Source: Phallusia fumigata (Eukaryota; Chordata; Ascidiacea; Phlebobranchia; Ascidiidae). Taken from it: DNA of 28,641 nucleotides. The notes under the pieces were generated by a model. The model was not told the origin of the DNA. It saw only the letters and a program-made list of their open reading frames with translations, and searched no databases. The translations under genes and the position numbers were made by a program. Within the stretch, counting starts at the first letter, position 1. Every line of letters begins with the position of its first letter. Positions 7,572 through 28,641 of the stretch are shown here, piece by piece. Where the stretch lies: assembly GCA_008931825.1 (NCBI GenBank), contig QXVZ01021998.1, forward strand, positions 1 to 28,641, given 5' to 3'.

Positions 7572-10500
7572 GTCAGTCGAAAAAGTACAGTTTTCTAATG
7601 TGTTACATCAATATTGGGACAAAATAGGTTTTAAAGTTGATTGTTTAAAGTTTGTGGAGGTTTATTAGTCGTGGTGTTTTGTAAATATAAATTTAGGCAA
7701 AATATGTCGGTAAAACAAATTTAAGGTATGCAAACTCGTTTTTCATAACACAAACTTTACTCTTTTTGTGACTCAAGTCGAGTGTAAAACATTGTTGCTA
7801 TACGGGTGCTATATTTTCTGGTTTTTCTGCATCTCAACCGCAGGCCATTCTCAAAAGTTTACCATATTTTAAAAATTAAGTCTAACAAGTTCTTTCAATG
7901 ACAGAATTACCTAAAAGTACCCGAAGGCGCACAAGAAGCGGCTTCGATGGGTTTGTTGCGCTGGAATGAAAACCGTCTACAAGGTCGTGTCCAAGTCCCG
8001 TATGTGATCAGCGACGGAATGTGTAAGTGTGTTTTTCATTATTTTCATGTCAATCAACCGTAAACTTATTTCATCAAATTATTCTGCACCAGCAAACAGA
8101 GCTAAAGAAGCTATTCGAGAGGCAATAGCAGCGTATGGCGAAAGCACGTGCATTGATTTTGTAGAGAGGAACTCGGAAGAAGATTACCTTTACTTTGTTT
8201 CAAGAGGAGGATGCTGGTAAGTTAAAAAGGATAAAATAAAAGTTAGGGACTTAAAAAGTGGCTGGTTTAAAAACATAACTACCGAAAACTTGTATATAAT
8301 GTAAATACATGTTTTCAAACATTTCATGACTATGCATTGATGATAACAACAGCACTTGTTAAAACGTTTGCACTACCATGTACATACAAAATACAAACCC
8401 TCCGGCAGTTACGTTTTTAACTGAATGTAAGGGTATAAAAATCAACCCAGACAATTATAGACACTAAAAATCAACAATTACAAAATACAAATATCTGTAT
8501 TTTGTTCTATTAGGTCGTACATAGGACGTCGGGGTGGCCGACAGGATGTGTCTATAGGCAACGGTTGTGAGTGGAAAGGAGTTGTGCAACATGAACTCAT
8601 GCACGCTTTGGGATTCTGGCATGAGCAGTCACGACCAGATAGAGATGAACATGTCATTGTGCAAATGGAAAATGTAATGGCAGGTAAAACGATTTTTTTC
8701 AAGTAGCATTGTTAAGATACATTAAGCGTTCCATTTTGGTAAAAATACATCCTAACCTAATTGGTTTGCCTGTAATTGTGTATCCCCAGTGTTGTATGGA
8801 CAATATAAAGTATTAACATCTTCTTGTTTTGGTCTCATTAGGAAAGGAAAACAACTTTAACGTTCGAAACTCCGTCAACTCGTTGGGTTCCCCTTACGAT
8901 ATCCGCTCTTTGATGCACTATGGAGGGTACGCATTCTCCAAAAACCTTCAACCGACCATTTTGGTAAGATCCACCAACGATCCAGTCCAATCTCAGCGCG
9001 ATGGCTTCACTGAACATGATTCCACACAGATCAATACCATGTACGAATGTCCAGCCATTGTAAATCCTGTATCTCCAGCTTTGCCAGGTAAGTCCTCTTT
9101 ATAATAAGGCAGTGGTTCCCAAACTGTTTTGATGCATTTTTTCATGTACCTTGCCTCGTCGCATAACTTTCATCGAGCATTTATTAACCTAAACAGAAAA
9201 TTTCTCTGTTTTAGCAACCTGGAGCAATTGGGGTTCCTGGGGTACCTGTTCAGTCACGTGTGGCAGTGGAGTGTACACTAGAAGTCGCTCTTGTCGCTTG
9301 AGTGACGGAGCAGTCAGTCACGAGTGCGAGGGATTATTGGAGGAAACGGAAACTTGTGAGATGAAAAAATGTCCAATTGCAACCACACCATCTCCTAATA
9401 CTGGATCTTGGGGATCCTGGCAAGCCTGGGGGAGCTGCTCGAAATCGTGCGAAACTGGAGTTAGATGNAACATGATTGCACACAGATCAATACCATGTAC
9501 GAATGTCCAGCTATTGTAAAGCCTGTATCTCCAGCTTTGCCAGGTAAGTCCTCTTTATAATAAGGCAGTGGTTCCCAAACTGTTTTGATGCATTTTTTCA
9601 TGTACCTTGCCTACTTAAAAAAGTGATATAAAGTATTGTTCAGAGATTTGGAACCACTTGGTCTACCGAAAAATTAAAACTACACTTTGCATGAATAACT
9701 TAAGCGAAAAATCCTTCTCCTAACTCATAAAAATCGTCCTTTTGTTTGATTGACCTAAACAGAAAATTTCTCTGTTTTAGCAACCTGGAGCAATTGGGGT
9801 TCCTGGGGTACCTGTTCAGTCACATGTGGCAGTGGAGTGTACACTAGAAATCGCACTTGTCGCTTCAGTGACGGAGCAGTCAGTCACGAGTGCGAGGGAT
9901 TATTGGAGGAAACGGAAACTTGTGAGATGAAAAAATGTCTAATTGCAACCACACCATCTCCTAATACTGGATCTTGGGGATCCTGGCAAGCCTGGGGGAG
10001 CTGCTCGAAATCGTGCGAAACTGGAGTTAGATGGAGGTACGGTTAACACGTTAGTTGGGTTATCAAAGTGGGGTACGCGGTCCCCTAGGGGTCCGTGAAG
10101 CGATTTTTAGGGTAAACGCATCTTTGATCTCTCTTAGTCGATGATATTTCGCGTGACTGTACTAAAATATTCCGGATGTACGTTCCATGTGCAGAGTTAA
10201 TTACACCCTTTGTGGCACAAGTGTTGCTGGTGTTTAGTTATCGAGTGAAATTGATTAAGTTAAGCTTTCAGTGAACCGCGAGTCATCGAAAACTGCAGGG
10301 AGTCCGTTGTGCAAATAAATTTTAAAAGTTTGAGAACTACCAGTTTAAGTGAATTGTAATGCATAAAACTTAAACGTACACCTATTTACTGTTTTTATGT
10401 GTTATTCAGCTTCCAACACAGAAGTCTACATAAACTTTTTTCTTAAATTGTTTTTAGTAAAATTGAATTTCGCTATGTTTAGAAAACGCGAATGTTTCGG

Positions 10501-11569
10501 TGGATTTTTAAAAGATAATGGATGTCGTGGTGAGGTTTGGCAATCATCAACCTGCAACACACACGAATGCATTTCAGTTTCACGTAAGCTTCAAACTTGG
10601 ATGTTCAGGTTCAACAGCGTCTTTTATATTGTACCTTGTTATCAGAGTCCTTAATCTTTGGGGATATGCAGTGGAAATCAAACGAGCACATTTGCAGATA
10701 CGGAAGTATTTATTCTGGAGATTTTAATGGTGACGGTAGGCAAGATCTACTGTGCTACTATGCTGATCACTGGACGTAAGTATATTATCTCTATAGGCTA
10801 CTGTAGTTGGGTTAAAAACTGATTTGGGCCCGAGAAAAGCTAAATAATTGTTACTCCTTTAAAGGGCTGTGTATCTAGCGTCGTCTAGCGGTAAGTTTTT
10901 ATCGACTGACTGGCAAAAACCAGTGGCCACCTGCAAAACCTTCTATGGACCAGGAAAGTTGATAACTGGTGACTTAAATGGAGATGGACTTGACGATTTA
11001 CTATGCCAATGCCCAAGCACTGGGTAAGTTATACGTTTTGTCTTGAATAGTTTAAAATCTAGACACATGATCCCACAAAAACAAGACGAACCAAAAGTGG
11101 GTAATGAGTGGTAACATTATGTGATTAGTATTGTAAGTGTACATATATGTCTAAATAAATTTCGTCCATTACTGTTTATTTATTTTTTTGTTAATCCTGT
11201 ATTAATGTTTGTCAGTGAATATTGCTTTTTCAAATCTTTCAGTGATTGTTTTTATCTTCTTTTAGAAAAATTCGTGTGTCTTTCTCAAACAACGATGGGT
11301 TTACTGAAGACTTGAGCTGGAAAGGAATCTTTCCTGATTTCTGCAACGACCAACAAAGTAACTTGATGCTAATGGACATTAACGGGGATAAACTTAGCGA
11401 CCTTGTGTGTAAAACTCGCTATGGAACGCTCATGGTTTTGTATAATCAGTTTAAATANGACCAACAAAGTAACTTGATGCTAATGGACCTTAACGGGGAT
11501 AAACTTAGCGATCTTGTGTGTAAAACTCGCTATGGCACGCTCATGGTTTTGTACAATCAGTTTAAATGA
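7018..11569 (+). CDS. AST-B: secreted astacin metalloprotease with TSP1 and VCBS repeats
   Basis: Twelve exons: 7018-7072, 7138-7245, 7387-7571, 7905-8022, 8093-8216, 8514-8683, 8842-9087, exon 8 (9215-9467 truncated by N, and its complete second version at 9781-10036), 10483-10583, 10646-10775, 10865-11023, and 11266 to the stop at 11567-11569. With duplicated assembly segments counted once, the phases agree throughout and give 614 residues. Layout by residue: signal peptide 1-18; linker 19-54; six-Cys module 65-94; FEEDI at 100-104; astacin domain from about 145 to 325; two TSP1 repeats 336-454; three VCBS-like repeats 455-614. HELMH is at 223-227, Met-turn Met278 and Tyr280. The mature enzyme should be an active extracellular zinc protease; substrates are unknown. 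Its inverted paralogue AST-A lies upstream. A raw reading of this assembly would wrongly add an extra TSP1 exon and an extra C-terminal repeat. Confidence 0.9.
7905..9087 (+). CDS. AST-B exons 4-7: astacin (peptidase M12A) catalytic domain
   Basis: Exons 7905-8022, 8093-8216, 8514-8683 and 8842-9087. VPYVISD opens the domain. TCIDF, GGCW, GNGCEW and MYECP supply the four disulfide cysteines. HELMHALGFWHE in 8514-8683 carries the zinc ligands and Glu224. SLMHYGGYAF in 8842-9087 is the Met-turn. Exon lengths 118, 124 and 170 equal those of AST-A; exon 7 is 18 bases longer. Intron 3 before this block (7572-7904, 333 bases) holds nothing recognisable. Confidence 0.94.
9013..10036. repeat. Tandem haplotype copies across N at 9468 (9013-9467 and 9469-10036)
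   Basis: Sequence from 9469 restarts within exon 7 and repeats the exon 7 end (9469-9543), an intron and all of exon 8 (9781-10036). The junction runs from mid-exon to mid-exon at an N, so it is an unmerged contig overlap, not a functional duplication. The introns differ in length (127 against 237 bases), and the exons differ at several sites. Confidence 0.85.
9215..10583 (+). CDS. AST-B exons 8-9: two TSP1 repeats, with exon 8 present twice in the assembly
   Basis: Exon 8 encodes WSNWGSWGTCSVTCGSG and the rest of TSP1-1, a short Thr/Pro linker, and the start of TSP1-2 (GSWGSWQAWGSCSKSC). The first version, 9215-9467, breaks off at the N; the second, 9781-10036, is complete with donor gtacgg. 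Exon 9 (10483-10583, 101 bases as in AST-A) completes TSP1-2 with RECFGGFLKDNGCRG and CNTHEC. The intervening 10037-10482 intron contains a possible hAT relic. Confidence 0.88.
9566..9660. mobile_element. Possible short hAT-type MITE fragment in AST-B intron 7
   Basis: The left end cagtggttcccaaact is typical of hAT inverted termini, and the stretch ends near tttggaaccacttg, an imperfect inverse. About 95 bases lie between. The first haplotype copy has the same left end at 9110 but then diverges. No clean 8-bp target duplication is seen, so this is tentative. Confidence 0.35.
10053..10343. mobile_element. Possible degenerate hAT-type element in AST-B intron 8
   Basis: The right end aagtttgagaactaccag looks like an inverted hAT terminus. 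The left end has ggttatcaaagtggggtacg followed by a GC-rich cggtcccctaggggtccgtg palindromic stretch, as is common just inside hAT ends. The element is about 290 bases and has no coding capacity. The termini match imperfectly and no target duplication is clear. Confidence 0.35.
10646..11569 (+). CDS. AST-B exons 10-12: three VCBS/FG-GAP-like calcium-loop repeats
   Basis: Exon 10646-10775 has GDFNGDGRQDLLCYY, exon 10865-11023 has GDLNGDGLDDLLCQC, and the last exon has MDINGDKLSDLVCKT. The acidic loop matches FG-GAP/VCBS repeats, and a cysteine follows each loop. All three repeats start after a phase 1 or 2 junction and sit one per exon. The third loop lacks the central glycine (DK in place of DG). 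The stop TGA is at 11567-11569 in the second version of the exon; the first version ends at the N. Confidence 0.82.
11348..11568. repeat. Overlapping haplotype copies of the last AST-B exon across N at 11458
   Basis: The 110 bases at 11348-11457 recur at 11459-11568 with five differences. One changes Ile to Leu in the third calcium loop (MDINGD against MDLNGD), three are synonymous, and one is the last base beside the N. The copy boundary coincides exactly with the N, so the exon should be counted once. Confidence 0.9.
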
Positions 11570-12334
11570 CAATTGTGTACATAACATTTAAAGAAATACT
11601 AACCGGATATTTATTTAAGAGTGTACTCTGTATACCTTGTATGATCCTGCAATAAACCAGATCAAACTGTACAAATTTTGTTTCCAGTTTCGAAAGATCA
11701 AAAAAGGCCCTGTATAGGACAGGTATAACTGTCCAAAAATGACACTATCATAACACTAAACTTCCTACTATCTTTATCTTTTATCGCTTCTGGTAAAAAC
11801 AGTTTTGGTTTGAGGGAATAGTCTATTAACGAAAGATGCAAAAATACGAACGAATAGGAAAAGTATCACAATGAACGTCAGTACACAGGTGGTATCGAGC
11901 ACTGTTTGCGCAGAACATAGCAGATAATTATTCGGCAGCTCACCAGTGCATAGGTGAGGTTACAACCCAACAAAAGCGCGTGCAAAGCTGAACGACGTCT
12001 CCGCAATTTGGGGCTATGTTGTTTTCCATAGTTTGGGAAGAAGCTGCTCGGCTTAATAGTCGGGGATTGATGCGAGCTTGACAGTAGATCCGCCACTGAT
12101 CAAGATTGTAATTTCGTGGGGAAAAGTTAAGCACTAGAGAAAGCAATAACACAAAACATCGATGCAGCCAAACATAAATACGATAGAACAAAGGAACAAT
12201 TGAACACTCTTGCATTAAACACTCTCAAGGCACCACAGAGAAGTGGCCACTATCTCAGTAATCTCTCCACAAGCTTCCGCTCAGTTCCTCGAAGCGAGCG
12301 ACAATAAGTATGACCGTAAATTTCATGTTTGATG
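11570..12334. other. Convergent region between AST-B and Eph
   Basis: It holds the short 3' UTR of AST-B and the 3' flank of Eph. No clear minus-strand AATAAA for Eph lies close to its stop codon. No additional gene or RNA is recognised. Confidence 0.65.
11651..11656 (+). terminator. Polyadenylation signal of AST-B
   Basis: AATAAA lies 82 bases after the stop codon. GT-rich sequence (acaaattttgtttcc) follows, as expected near a cleavage site. Confidence 0.65.
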
Positions 12335-28476
<16,142 letters not shown>

Positions 28477-28641
28477 CTGAAATGTAAAATGCCCATTGCA
28501 ACAAAGTTTTATTCCAGTAGGTAAAAATAACACTAGAGTGCAACGTGTTGCCATTATATTTACGCGATAGTGCCTCGGGTGCGGATGTCTGATCACAAAT
28601 AAATGCTCCTTTTGTTTACAGGTAATTACCATGATGATAAT
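28477..28641 (-). other. Start of Eph intron 1
   Basis: Sequence upstream of the first visible Eph exon (acceptor tttacatttcag). The signal-peptide exon is not in the window. Confidence 0.7.

Noticed and set aside
9215-10036. A third and fourth TSP1 repeat in AST-B
   Set aside because: The first exon 8 breaks off mid-codon at an N and the next piece restarts mid-exon 7. AST-A has only two TSP1 repeats with the same exon plan.

Overview
The window is animal nuclear DNA, most likely from an ascidian tunicate of the Ciona type. The reasons are compact genes with many short GT-AG introns, AT-rich introns, vertebrate-like receptor and scaffold genes (kazrin, Eph), and several places where two slightly different versions of the same sequence lie side by side across a run of N. 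That last pattern is expected when both haplotypes of a highly polymorphic animal are assembled in tandem. The species is inferred, not proven.

Layout, left to right. (1) 1-1527, plus strand: the last exons of a kazrin gene (end of the SAM array and C-terminal tail). (2) 1849-5668, minus strand: a secreted astacin metalloprotease gene (AST-A) with 11 visible exons; its last exon is missing next to a one-base N at 1747. (3) 5669-7017: a divergent intergenic region with a TATA-like box for each gene and two perfect TGACGTCA octamers on the AST-B side. (4) 7018-11569, plus strand: AST-B, a paralogue of AST-A with 12 exons, most of exactly the same length. Both proteins run signal peptide, six-cysteine antistasin-like module, short propeptide with an aspartate-switch-like motif, astacin catalytic domain, two TSP1 repeats, then two (AST-A) or three (AST-B) calcium-loop VCBS/FG-GAP-like repeats. 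(5) 12335-28476, minus strand: an Eph receptor tyrosine kinase with 18 distinct exons visible, covering ephrin-binding, Cys-rich, two FN3, transmembrane, juxtamembrane, kinase and SAM parts. Only the signal-peptide exon lies outside the window. Its large introns (about 17-28 kb) hold no gene that I recognise.

The genes alternate: kazrin and AST-A converge, AST-A and AST-B diverge, and AST-B and Eph converge. The two astacins form a head-to-head inverted duplicate and probably share function. Their architecture resembles the ascidian sperm proteins called Tast (tunicate astacin and thrombospondin type 1 repeat containing), but assignment to that group is an inference. Kazrin and Eph look like ordinary neighbours.

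Assembly caution. N-marked joins at 9468, 11458, 14195-14229, 27345 and 27772 are each flanked by near-identical sequence, and the join at 1747 interrupts a gene. Four Eph kinase exons, one TSP1 exon and part of the last AST-B exon therefore appear twice and should be counted once. Comparing the copies is informative: Eph copies differ only at synonymous sites, while AST-B copies differ mostly at replacement sites.
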